The notes beneath the pieces are model-generated. The model saw only the letters and a program-made list of their open reading frames with translations. It made no database searches and was not told the DNA's origin. A DNA stretch of 20,390 bases, taken from the NCBI RefSeq assembly GCF_000003605.2, contig NW_003113964.1:70059-90448 (forward strand), given 5' to 3'. Shown piece by piece: positions 1 through 9,367 of this stretch. Every line of letters starts with the position of its first letter. Position 1 is the stretch's first letter. Source of the DNA: Saccoglossus kowalevskii. Lineage: Eukaryota > Hemichordata > Enteropneusta > Harrimaniidae. A program made the translations under genes and the position numbers.

Positions 1-338
1 GTCACTACTGTTAATGATATGCATGATGTGATAAATATAGGTATCGCATGATGCTTCGATACTCAAGCTTGTTTAAACATCATAGACATCTTATTATTCA
101 AATATACACATCCATACCATTCAAAAATCTAAATAAATGTTGTAAACCACCATGGTTTAACAAATGCTCAGGAAACTTAACTTTAAGAGGGACTATTTCA
201 ACCATTTGCATAGTATTTTTAGACAATACAAATGTGATTTCATAGCGAATGAGTGAGGAAACTACCATACATGTACTTATTTAGTAATTGACATTCCTTA
301 GTACACGTCCCAAGCATGCAGGAAAGCCATTCAGTATA

Positions 339-352
339 CTGCCCTCTAGTGG
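339..352 (-). promoter_or_regulatory. CTCF-type core motif
   Basis: On the minus strand the sequence reads CCACTAGAGGGCAG, a full match to the bilaterian CTCF core consensus CCASYAGRKGGCRS. It lies about 65 bp upstream of the candidate upstream exon. CTCF and its motif are conserved in most bilaterians. Motif presence alone does not show occupancy, and this core also recurs inside dispersed repeats of animals. Confidence 0.35.
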
Positions 353-417
353 TCTCAGTTCATGTTGATCAACATCTTTGATGTTTTCCCCATCATTCAT
401 TACACGTGTATCTTTTA

Positions 418-469
418 ATGTTCTTCAACATCATGTTCAAACCAGCACTTGCCACCATTCCTGAACAAG
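418..469 (+). CDS. candidate upstream exon of the CaMKK gene (5' boundary uncertain)
   Basis: A strong donor (CAAG/GTATGT, GT at 470-471) closes an open frame that reads MFFNIMFKPALATIPEQ plus one base. This phase-1 end joins exactly to the phase of the 14024 exon, completing a glycine codon and giving a join reading ATIPEQ-G-RSAFCRKS. In-frame ATGs lie at 418 and 433, and the frame is closed by a stop at 379, so this could be a first coding exon. Alternatively an acceptor at 444-445 (ttcaaaccag) would leave a 24-nt microexon (446-469) in the same frame. I cannot match these residues to a known CaMKK N-terminus. The support is the donor, the phase and the need for such an exon. The implied intron is about 13.5 kb. 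Confidence 0.33.
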
Positions 470-1759
470 GTATGTCCATATCGTATTAATCATAATATTA
501 ACATTTCATCATAAAAATGATTCCGAATGCTTTCATTTATGATTAATATTGCCAGAAATCCTGCTTTTTAATTAGAGTCAGTGATTTTTGATATTATCAA
601 TAATTTTCTTCTTTTATGTGTTCATGTGGGCTTTGGAACATGTGATGTACTATATTGAGAGTAGTATGTGTGTATTCTCTTTAACTGATATAAGGTGTAG
701 TACAGGTATAAAATCAAACATACACTGCTCTTCTTGGCTCAATGAGCTACAGGTTGAATATCCGGGAGCACTCATTTAACTGTTTCCATGACAATATTGA
801 TGTTGGGTGAAATGATAGATGTTTATTATTAAGTGGATTTATTGATGTTTTAATAATTTATTTACCTTCAGCTTGCATGTTTTAAAGATTGTGTGTAAAT
901 TAAAAATTAAATTCTAAAATATATTCTCTACTTGTATTAATAAGAGATTTTCTCAGATCCATCTCTGATAAAACTTTGAATCAGTATGTATCATGATGAA
1001 TTTGGCAATTTATTTTAAGATTATTACTAAATTTTATTTATGTATGTTATCTTTGTCTGTGGATGCCTTTAAAATATAATGTGATTAATTCATATATTAT
1101 TGAAAGTTGCATAATTTATATTTTTCAACCTTTTCCGAGAGATGAAGTTATTGTTTGTCTTTGCCAGCTGGATGTTTCTCACTTGCTTTCTGCTGTAACT
1201 TGAGGTGCATTATATTTTTGAGTTTAAAACGTCAGCAATAAATTATAACTACATGTATCTTGAATTATTACAACATTTCCTGTTATTTCTTAACATTCTA
1301 TGTTTGCTCACCATTTGTTTTATATTTTATCAAAAAGTTTGAACAAGAAAAGCTAATAGGAAATTTCTTTAAATTGTTAAATTTTCACTGCCAGGAAATT
1401 TCAGGATTTTATGGCATTCATAAAATCAAAATTTCAAATAAAATCACTCCGTGTTTATACACATTTTTACTACTACATAATTTCATGTTTTTCACTGACT
1501 CAAGAAATTCACAAATATTTTACGCTCACAAAATTAAAGGGATCACAGAATGTCGTCCATTCCATCCAAAATTAAGAAAATAATTAGGGAAAAACATATA
1601 AAATAAACAAAATGTTAATATTTTATTCAAAGCATTTAAAGGTTATAATGCATACAAATTCTCAACATATAGAATAATAAGTATAATATTTAATTTAAGT
1701 GTAAATAGTAAGTAGTTTTTGTTGAATGCAACAGTTTATTTTAAATGACAATACCCTAT
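470..1759. other. AT-rich non-coding stretch
   Basis: No supported gene. A good acceptor (tttgtctttgccag, AG at 1166-1167) and an AATAAA at about 1235 are present, but the 37 nt they might define does not fit the phase of the CaMKK exon. The 107-codon frame at 1260-1583 has AT-driven composition and no support. Confidence 0.5.
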
Positions 1760-1997
1760 TGTATCCATAGATGAAGTAACATTGAATATTGTATCAAATG
1801 TGTATCCATAGATGAAGTAACATTGATTATTGTATCAAATCTGTATCCATAGATGAAGTAACATTGATTATTGTATCAAATGTGTATCCATAGATGAAGT
1901 AACATTGATTATTGTATCAAATGTGTATCCATAGATGAAGTAACATTGATTATTGTATCAAATGTGTATCCATAGATAATGTAACATTGATTATTAT
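1760..1997. repeat. 41-bp tandem array, about 5.8 copies
   Basis: Copies start at 1760, 1801, 1842, 1883, 1924 and 1965, each beginning tgtatccatagatgaagtaa. Copies are nearly identical. The last has lost the gaagtaac register (gataatgtaac) and runs straight into the dispersed repeat at 1990. Confidence 0.92.
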
Positions 1998-2083
1998 ACA
2001 TCTGTGACCATAATACCATAAGTTACAGCGTGCCTTAATTATGCGGCATTTTATGGGGTATTTTCATCCTACCATATAAGGAT
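1990..2083. repeat. dispersed repeat, copy 1
   Basis: About 94 bp running from attattatacatctgtgacc to accatataaggatg, matching 6762-6854 along its whole length with scattered substitutions and one or two indels. The best-conserved stretch is the shared ttttatggggtattttcatc. It abuts the 41-bp array on its left, while copy 2 has no array. No coding capacity. Confidence 0.85.
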
Positions 2084-2728
2084 GAGCTGCCATTTTTTTG
2101 GAATCCATGTAATGTTGAGTAAAAATGATACATATATGTGCAAAGCTATTCAATACATGTACTATGCAGATGAAAATATACACCATGTTATATAACTTAT
2201 TACTCATTTGGTGTCACAGCGGTAATTTTATATTGACTCGGTACCGCAAAATAAAATAATAAAAAACAATTTACAAAAGCAACTGCAGATCCGTCATCTG
2301 TATTGAACCCAGACTTGTCACTTGTTAAACCGTCAGTCACTGTATAACATATGGTTATTTATAACCTGTCTTCACTTTCACACAAATTGATGCATGGTTT
2401 ATAAAATAAACAGCTTGGGAATTTTGCGGTCTAGTGAAGCTTAAAGCTTGACATTTGTTCAAGAAGGCGATATAATCAGCTGGAATTTCTTAACAATTAA
2501 TGTCTGTACTTGTTATGAAAGAGTAAACATTACTTCTGTAAGCTAAGGCAGTTAACAAAATTTCAGAGAATATTATTCCGACAAATAATCATAAATGTTT
2601 AGTATTACCCACTAAATCTGCTCTATATTAGTATATCTATGGTCAAAATTATATTAATTTTATTAATTATAGGCCATTGTACAATAAATGCCGTAACAAT
2701 GTATCAATTGTTGTAGAATATATTGGGA
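2084..2728. other. non-coding stretch, nothing recognised
   Basis: AT-rich intron-like sequence between the dispersed repeat and the 88-bp array. I see no ORF, RNA gene or clear repeat. Confidence 0.5.
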
Positions 2729-3270
2729 TACCACTCTGCTAACACCTATGCAGCACCACTCCACCAATGCCTACAATCTATGCAGTACCAATGCCTAGAA
2801 TCCATGTGGCAACATTTAACCAATGCCTAGTATTTTTATGAAACCACTCCACCAATGCCTACAATCTATGCAGTACCAATGTCTAGAATCCATGTGGCAA
2901 CATTTAACCAATGCCTAGTATTTTTATGACACCACTCCACCAATGCCTACAATCTATGCAGTACCAATGCCTAGAATCCATGTGGCAACATTTAACCAAT
3001 GCCTAGTATTTTTATGACACCACTCCACCAATGCCTACAATCTATGCAGTACCAATGCCTAGAATCCATGTGGCAACATTTAACCAATGCCTCGTATTTT
3101 TATGACACCAATCTACCAACGCCTAGAATCTATGCAATCGCTCTCGCAACCAAAGAATCTATGTAAAACCACTCTACCTAATGCCTAGAATCCTTGTGAT
3201 ACCATTCTACCAAAACCTAGAATCTATGCAGAACCACTCACCAATGCCTAGAGTCTCTGAGGTTCGCTTA
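2729..3270. repeat. 88-bp higher-order minisatellite built from ~29-bp monomers
   Basis: Four near-identical 88-bp units start at 2761, 2849, 2937 and 3025, with a fading fifth from 3113. Each unit holds three related ~29-bp monomers sharing the core accaatgcct(a). Flanking sequence (2729-2760 and 3113-3270) holds older, more diverged single monomers. This is the pattern of a monomeric array whose centre was re-amplified as trimers. Confidence 0.9.
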
Positions 3271-3580
3271 ACAAAACTTGATTTCAATAGATGACACCCA
3301 CTGAAGACCTGGATGCAACCCTGCGGCCATTTTTTTCACTTGCAAGTGATTTAATGTATAACGTTGGTATTTGGATAATGTATAACATTTGGACGGTGGC
3401 CATTACATTGATACTAAAGACACAGGAAATGTTTTATTAAAAATAAAAATCAGAGAAAAAATAGTTCCAGCTAACAGAGAAAAGTCAAGCATTTTTGTTT
3501 TTGCCAAATGCATATACCTATAAATCTAAGTAAAAAGCTATTTTTTATTAATTATTTTTCTTCATTTATGTATAAGCTCA
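3271..3580. other. non-coding stretch, nothing recognised
   Basis: AT-rich sequence between the 88-bp array and the CAGTG-ended MITE. No supported feature. Confidence 0.5.
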
Positions 3581-3952
3581 CAGTGTAGGGCACAAAGCTG
3601 TGGTTGTTAGAAATATTTTATAAATACATTTTTAAAACATCAAAATGGATGTAAGAATTCAAATTGACCAATCCAGAAATTGTATTGTAACATCAATAGT
3701 TCCAATAATATTAAAGAGATATTTCAACATCATGCAATCAGCAAATGCCACAATTTGAGTACGTGGGAGGCGACAGTTTCTATGACAATGGAAGGCATGT
3801 GTGTGCATTATGGGTGTAAACAAAGTTTTACATATATAGCTCTTGAGCCAATCGCTGTTAAATACTTAATTTAAATGAAAGCTGATGATTGGTGTTCATA
3901 ATCTTTTATAAATACATTTATAAACAAAGCCACAGCTTTGTGCCCTTCACTG
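3581..3952. mobile_element. MITE with 23-bp terminal inverted repeats
   Basis: The left end cagtgtagggcacaaagctg continues as tgg. The right end is its reverse complement (to 3952) with one mismatch in 23. Inner sequence keeps a looser inverted match (tataaatacatttt left, tataaatacatttata right; gaccaatcc left, gattggtg right). CAGTG termini are typical of Tc1/mariner-type elements. The right end is followed by TA (3953-3954). The left end is preceded by CA, which could be a mutated TA target duplication. Length is 372 bp, with no transposase. A 64-codon frame inside it looks incidental. Confidence 0.72.
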
Positions 3953-4106
3953 TACATGTATGTGTGTTGCTTTGAATTACAGAGAAATATTCTTTGCAAT
4001 CTTGCTTATGATTGTGATAAATCACTAGCAGCAAAGTTCACCTCACTACAACTTGTTTGATTACGTTACTAATAATTGATGGGTTTAACATGCGAGTTGA
4101 CAATTA

Positions 4107-4208
4107 CAATTACTGTTACTTTCGTCTCCTTGTCATGGTTCGCTAAATTTTGGCTATACTGACGATTACTGTATTATTGTCGTCTTCTTGTCATGATTTG
4201 CTTAACTC
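4107..4208. repeat. diverged direct duplication, ~56-bp offset
   Basis: Two copies share attactgt, then ttcgtctccttgtcatggtt in the first or gtcgtcttcttgtcatgatt in the second, then cgctaaattt or tgcttaactc. Old two-copy duplication, no coding signal. Confidence 0.5.
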
Positions 4209-5200
4209 TATCTATATATTAATGTTTCCATCTTCATTTTTGCAAATTAATAAAAATTGGTAAATATGTCATCAGTAACCTTAGATCTCGAACTCATGAA
4301 TCATTTAAAATGCACTTTAATGATGATACCTAGTGTAGTGTATAATTACCCACAGTCTCTCTATCCCCGGTCATTGTATTAGGTGTGAATTTGTCTCCTT
4401 CCCTGGCAAAGGCGCATTGCGAGTATAGGCAAAGCATTGTCATGTGATCAGTACACAGCCAGTCATTATTTTTGATGTCAGTGTTATGTATTTTTTAACA
4501 ACTTAGTTGCTTATTCCAGAATTAGAGCTTTTTCACATAATTTTTTAATCAGGATATCTGCATGTATAAGGTCATATTTTAGCAGACAAGTAGTTGTACC
4601 AGCAGCAACACATTTTCGCAACAAATTTTCATACCTTTACCCAGAAATTTGTCGTGTTTGATTTTTAGAGTGATTGAAATTTTGATTACCCTTCTTCTCA
4701 GCGTGAAACCAATATTTGTCTTTGATTTTGACATTTTATGATCGAAACATATCATTAAAAATTGGTGGGCTGATTTGTTATTTGTTTACCCGCAACGCGG
4801 TTCAAGACAAAAGAACGGATAGAGGGACTATGAACTACCCCATAAAGTATATTACACATTTTCTGACAAGGAGAAGCTTTAATTTCATGAGACTTATATT
4901 ATTACAGTCAGTGAAAATTACAAAATTTTGTTAAAAAAATTCGCTGGGGCCCTTGAGACATTTCATGCTGTTGAATGCCTTTCACAAAATCTTTACAAAT
5001 GCCATTAAATCATCAAATTGGTTAAAAGTGCCACAAAAGCCATACAGGCTACTTTTGAACTACAGTATTTACCAGAAAAAACAAAACTAAACATGCTAAA
5101 ATCAGATTTCAATATAATTGAAATTTGCAAGCAATATATATTTCTTTCACAACTGCATGCTCTCGGTTTCACTCATAACTTCTCGTAAATTCCTCTTCAG
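4209..5200. other. non-coding stretch, nothing recognised
   Basis: AT-rich intron-like DNA. The 72-codon frame at 4716-4934 has no family resemblance and is treated as chance. Confidence 0.5.
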
Positions 5201-5313
5201 TTCAGTTCCATCCAATTGATGACAAAATCTAAAAGTATCACACTCACCGTTAATAACACCATTATAGGCACGCCACACGCAAACAGAGGAAAGCTGTCTG
5301 TGGAGTTCTACTG
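5201..5313 (+). other. possible exon, strand ambiguous
   Basis: On the plus strand an acceptor with a pyrimidine tract (taaattcctcttcag, AG at 5199-5200) opens 37 codons, including SITLTVNNTIIGTPHANRGK. The donor (CTG/GTATTA) is weak. The phase out (2) does not fit the CaMKK exon at 14024. On the minus strand the same DNA has a strong donor (ACG/GTGAGT, at about 5249) after an open stretch, but a poor acceptor. CpGs are clustered relative to the surroundings. I do not recognise either peptide. Confidence 0.15.
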
Positions 5314-5884
5314 GTATTAAAATAACAGTCAATCACACCAAAACATGTCAAGCCTGACAACAATGATTTTTCAGCAAAGAAATTATGATTATCTTAATGA
5401 TGGATTAGACTGAGACCATATGTGTTTACGTAATAAAGGTTTCCTATAACTACCATAGCTGTCCATGTGTAAAATTATCAGAATTAGATAAGACAAGAAC
5501 CAAATCTATCGTATTTGAACCAGTCTAGACTGGATTGCAATCATGACTCGATTAGATCTTCAGTTGAAGAATAACGATAATTTGTCACAAGGGACGTTTT
5601 AGTGTAGCATTCAAACCTCTAAATGTTTCATACTGAAATGAAAACAAGTGAGATGAAAACATCAATTGCTAATTTCAACATTTTATTTGAGAAGTACAGT
5701 TTGTCTCATTGTTTTGTGTATCAACAAATTTAAAAAACATTTTTAATCTTCATTAAAGCACCAATGCAGTTGGCATGGTAACATACATATGAATTTTGTG
5801 TGAGAACAATTAAGCAATGTATACATGTGGTACCCATTTCAAATACAGCTTGGTACAATGACTATGGCATTATGTAATTATATA
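5314..5884. other. non-coding stretch, nothing recognised
   Basis: AT-rich sequence between the ambiguous exon candidate and the foldback element. No supported feature. Confidence 0.5.
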
Positions 5885-6038
5885 TAATTCCCTAATATTT
5901 GTCTTTGTTCAGCTGGGGAAAATATGAGTGACGTTATAAAGAGCTATATCACTACAAGTCAAAGACAAGTAGTGATACTGCTCTTTTGCTATGAGTATTT
6001 TCCCCAGCTGAACAAAGAATAATAGAGAATAATATTAT
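5885..6038. mobile_element. foldback element with ~50-bp arms
   Basis: The arms 5901-5950 and 5970-6018 are complementary. The best block is ctttgttcagctggggaaaa, followed by looser pairing down to ctac/gtag, around a short purine-rich loop near 5955-5969. Outer A/T-rich flanks pair imperfectly (attccctaatatttg against aataatagagaata). No coding capacity. Confidence 0.7.
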
Positions 6039-6116
6039 TATCACATGCGCAAGCCAACTTGTTGGAACTCTGAATTTATATCGTGAACATAACCACAGAC
6101 TCTGTTTATTCAGTGA

Positions 6117-6180
6117 AAAACTTGAGATACAAAGACAGAAAAAACAATTCAAACTTGAGATACAAAGAAAGAAAAACTGA
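6117..6180. repeat. 33-bp direct duplication
   Basis: The sequence cttgagatacaaaga occurs at 6121 and 6154, each followed by cagaaaaa or aagaaaaac. This is a simple two-copy duplication next to the foldback element. Confidence 0.6.
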
Positions 6181-6761
6181 GAAATTGCCCACGTCTTCCA
6201 TAAGCTTGTAGTAAGTACATCCATGGTAGAATTTGTTGTCAGTAGACAGACAGTGAAGTATTTCAGTAGAACGGCAACTCACTGGGATGTTAATATTTCA
6301 TAACCAACTGTCTTCATGTTATAATTTCTGTCACCATGTTAAAGGTCAAAGCAACATTATTTCTGTGCATTTTGGTGAACTTGGTATAGATGAGATTCAA
6401 TGACGTAGAATGACCAGGTTACAGAAGCTGTATTTTCTTTTCAACAGGGAATAACTTGTGCATGTGTTAACAATACTTTTCCTTCTGTATGGCAAATATT
6501 CTGCATTAATAGTAGTTAGTATTAATATCATGATTTGATATTTTCTTGCTGTTTAATAAATTTAGTAGAGAGGAACGTACATTGTAGCATGATGGACCGT
6601 GCACATTGAATTTCAGTTTTGACAGGTCTTTGAATTGTTGATTGTAGAAAGAGATAATTCAGTTTGTAGAAGATTCAAAAATGCTACAAACTCAAACAAG
6701 CAAAGTAAACTCTGACCCAAATTACTTTCATCATAATTGTTGCATTTGATATATAAATGCA
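6181..6761. other. non-coding stretch, nothing recognised
   Basis: AT-rich sequence between the foldback element and dispersed repeat copy 2. No supported feature. Confidence 0.5.
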
Positions 6762-6854
6762 ATTATTATACATCTGTCACCTTAATGCCATAAGTTACAG
6801 CATGCCGTAAAGTTGCGATATTTTATGGGGTATTTTCATCCTACCATATTAGGA
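6762..6854. repeat. dispersed repeat, copy 2
   Basis: Same orientation as 1990-2083, starting attattatacatctgtcacc and ending accatattagga. It is followed 30 bp later by a long hairpin (6884-7008) that copy 1 lacks. The two may together form one mobile element, or the hairpin may be a separate insertion. Confidence 0.85.
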
Positions 6855-6883
6855 AATGCGAATTCTAAATATGGAATGATTTT

Positions 6884-7008
6884 GTAATAAGATTATTACG
6901 AGAATACCTCAAAGTATGCACTCAGACAGTACTCTGCGCGTCGGTCAATACTCCAACTGTACTGTCTCGTGCATACTTTGAGGTATTCTCGTAATAACCT
7001 TATATTAC
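6884..7008. mobile_element. long inverted repeat (foldback / MITE-like hairpin)
   Basis: The arms are 6884-6932 and 6959-7008, about 49-50 bp each, nearly perfectly complementary with a few mismatches or single-base gaps, around a 26-nt loop (6933-6958). The arm core tattacgagaatacctcaaa reappears inverted as tttgaggtattctcgtaata. The loop carries a CpG cluster (tctgcgcgtcggtc), unlike its surroundings. No ORF is present. A small non-autonomous DNA element is the simplest explanation. Confidence 0.8.
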
Positions 7009-7812
7009 TACATACATTTATGTCAAGAGCTTTTAATAAAATATGACAATTAATGACTTTATTCATTCAGCATAATTCTAAAATGGTGACTGCATTCATG
7101 TCTGTAACTTGCATTGATGTATAAATATAAAACACAAAGCTATGATTCAAATCTGGCTTATTTTCTAGTGATTTACACTTCCTTGGTTTATGAATCCCCT
7201 GGGAACATTTCCAGTCGTATTTATATTGATTCTGCATTTGATTCAATATAGAGGGAATGGGACATGCATAACAAATAGTATCTTTAAATTATTTAATCTT
7301 GAGATCGTTGACTCAATGACAGAAAGCTGCAGAGAATTGTGAGTGTGCAGAATACATGTAGTTCATAGGCCACAAGTTGCTGTCATCACTTGCTGTAAGT
7401 TTGACAGTTAAAAGAAGGATTGAGGACTCTAAATGAATAATTTCTTTATTTTCAGTTATAGTATTTGTTTATAGTGTTTATAGCTTGTGTCCTAGTTAGA
7501 CAAACAATGAAACATTACAATAAGAATTATTGAATTTATGCAAATGCTTTTTTAACACTTCTTAACATGAATTCTGAATAATTCCATATTTGGTATGCAT
7601 TTGCTACAAATTATCTCCATTCAGAGTAATTCATTTCAAGATATTTTATGCAGTTTTCTATTTTCAAGAAATATTTAAATTTGTAAATTTTTAGGGCATG
7701 TTATTTTTAACGTCTTCAAAATTTGCTTTTCAGATTTAAATACATGTAGTTGAAATTTCATTTATGTTAATTATATTCAAATTTGTGATACTATTTGACT
7801 ATATCATGCAAT
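7009..7812. other. non-coding stretch with one short hairpin
   Basis: The only structure seen is a short stem TATATTGA (7222-7229) with TCAATATA (7243-7250). Otherwise AT-rich and featureless. Confidence 0.5.
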
Positions 7813-8245
7813 GATACAATGTGCTGGTATTGATACAATATCCAATAGTGATACAATGTGCTGGTATTGAAAGAATATCTAATAGTGATACAATGTGTTG
7901 ATATTGATACAATATCTAATAGTGATACAATGTGCTGGTATTGATACAATATCCAATAGTGATACAATGTGCTGGTATTGATACAATATCCAATAGTGAT
8001 ACAATGTGCTGGTATTGATACAATATCTAATAGTGATACAATGTGTTGATATTGATACAATATCTAATAGTGATACAATGTGTTGATATTGATACAATAT
8101 CTAATAGTGATACAATGTGTTGATATTGATACAATATATAATAGTGATACAATGTGCTGGTATTGATACAATATCTAATAGTGATACAATGTGTTGGTAT
8201 TGATACAATATCTAATAGTGATACAATGTGCTGATATCGATACAA
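7813..8245. repeat. 37-bp tandem array, about 12 copies
   Basis: The unit is a 19+18 dimer: gatacaatgtgctggtatt followed by gatacaatatctaatagt. Copies differ at a few positions (ctgg/ttga/ttgg and tcc/tct), and similar variants are interspersed. Because 37 is not a multiple of three and no minus-strand frame contains a stop, three overlapping minus-strand frames stay open. These are artefacts of the repeat, not genes. Degenerate relatives of the unit occur at 9368-9440. Confidence 0.95.
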
Positions 8246-8403
8246 AAACCCATTTTCCGATTCATTTGCATCTCACAAGACTGTTAAATTTGCCTATCAA
8301 ATATTTGCTAGTCACATGATACAAGTCAAAATGATGCTAAATCGTGTTGTGTTGTGCATTAAATTCCTGAATAATTTCTTGTATCTGGTTTATGTATTCG
8401 ATC

Positions 8404-8532
8404 ATGGCTGACTTTGATGGAATGACCGTGCCACAGCTCAAAGACTTTCTCCGTAAATTCAGTGTTTCATCATCCAACTATAAAAAGATTCATTACACCA
8501 CGACCCTAAAATGTCGTCGCTACAAGACTTAG
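8404..8532 (+). pseudogene. truncated SAP-domain-like ORF, probably a decayed repeat-family gene
   Basis: An ATG in a reasonable context (gatcATGg) opens a 42-codon frame starting MADFDGMTVPQLKDFLRKFS, followed by VSSSNYKK. The pattern T-V-x-x-L-K-x-F-L-R, then a short turn and lysines, is that of the first helix and turn of a SAP domain (a small DNA-binding helix-turn-helix). Such N-terminal SAP motifs occur in multicopy, transposon-associated genes of invertebrates. The expected second helix is lost after NYKK, where the sequence becomes HYTTTLKCRRYKT and stops at 8530-8532. No downstream continuation is found. It sits between two minisatellite arrays. I infer a broken copy of a mobile or multicopy gene rather than a functional small protein. 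Confidence 0.42.
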
Positions 8533-8785
8533 CAAACATGGTTGTAATTTCTACTATACTATACTGACTGAAATTGAAATGGCTACTTTGATGGCCAAAA
8601 TACATTGTAACTACGGTACTTAAATTACAATATCATGCTATTCTATAGCATAATGCATGATATAAGAAAATAATATCCACTATGCAGAATACCTATTTAA
8701 TGATAATATAATTTTTTTCATTCATAATAAATTCAAATATTACAATTCATATGTAGCTAATGATAATCTTAATTTGGCAGATAAC

Positions 8786-8931
8786 TTAACATAATAGTCA
8801 TGGCAGTAATTAACATAATAGTCATGGCAGTAATTAACATAATAGTCATGGCAGTAATTAACATAATAGTCATGGCAGTAATTAACATAATAGTCATGGC
8901 AGTAATTAACATAATAGTCATGGCAGTAATT
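8786..8931. repeat. 24-bp tandem array, six copies
   Basis: Six essentially identical copies of ttaacataatagtcatggca plus gtaa start at 8786, 8810, 8834, 8858, 8882 and 8906. The lack of divergence implies recent expansion. The unit is a multiple of three, so the minus strand reads a repeating octapeptide NYCHDYYV; I treat this as incidental. Confidence 0.95.
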
Positions 8932-9029
8932 AAGGATTGTCATTGCTAACAGTGCTATTTATGTGTCATAGATCTGACTATGACCAGAAAAATCTCAGGG
9001 CCTACAAATCATTTAATGATTTAAAATTA

Positions 9030-9345
9030 CATTGTAACGGGCTTGTGGTTGACTTGCAGTACATGGCGATTTTCGAAACAAGTTTTAATTTTAATACTTG
9101 ATTCAGTGACGACGACTATATCTCCCGCTATTCGAATATATGACAATCAACACCTCTTGCAATCGCCCGTATTGGGTCGAGATGCAACTCCATGGAAACT
9201 TTTCCTTCCACAATGCAGGGAAAACGTATGTGTCCTGGGTGATTTGTTATTGATTGAAATTGTCTGCCCAAGAGCAGGTACTGATTCATTGATCAACTGG
9301 CTGCTAAGGTGCGTGAATCGTGGTCACGCGTGATCTTGCAGCTTG
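9030..9345 (+). other. CpG-rich block of unknown nature
   Basis: Some 15 CpGs occur in about 315 bp, including gacgacgac, ttcgaa twice, and cacgcg, whereas neighbouring DNA has very few. A plus-strand frame is open for 97 codons to a TGA at 9331-9333, but it lacks an ATG start. There is an acceptor-like gacttgcag at 9041-9049. I recognise no protein family. A fragment of a mobile element, or an exon of an unknown gene, are both possible. Confidence 0.3.
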
Positions 9346-9367
9346 TGAAAAATGGCTTATTGCCATG

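Noticed and set aside
1168-1204. Small exon after a strong acceptor, with AATAAA at about 1235
   Set aside because: As an internal exon its phase out (2) does not fit 14024, and a two-exon gene ending here has no supporting protein similarity.
1260-1583. 107-codon plus-strand frame
   Set aside because: Composition is dominated by F, Y, I, K and N as expected from AT-rich non-coding DNA.
3680-3874. 64-codon frame inside the MITE
   Set aside because: It lies within a 372-bp element far too short for a transposase and has no transposase motif.
5952-6224. 90-codon minus-strand frame rich in Leu, Phe and Cys
   Set aside because: It overlaps the foldback element and the 33-bp duplication; the hydrophobic look comes from A-rich plus-strand sequence.
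7791-8245. Three overlapping minus-strand repeat proteins
   Set aside because: They are one repeating peptide produced by the 37-bp array in three phases.
8740-8943. Minus-strand protein with NYCHDYYV octapeptide repeats
   Set aside because: Produced by the 24-bp array; no promoter or conserved flank.
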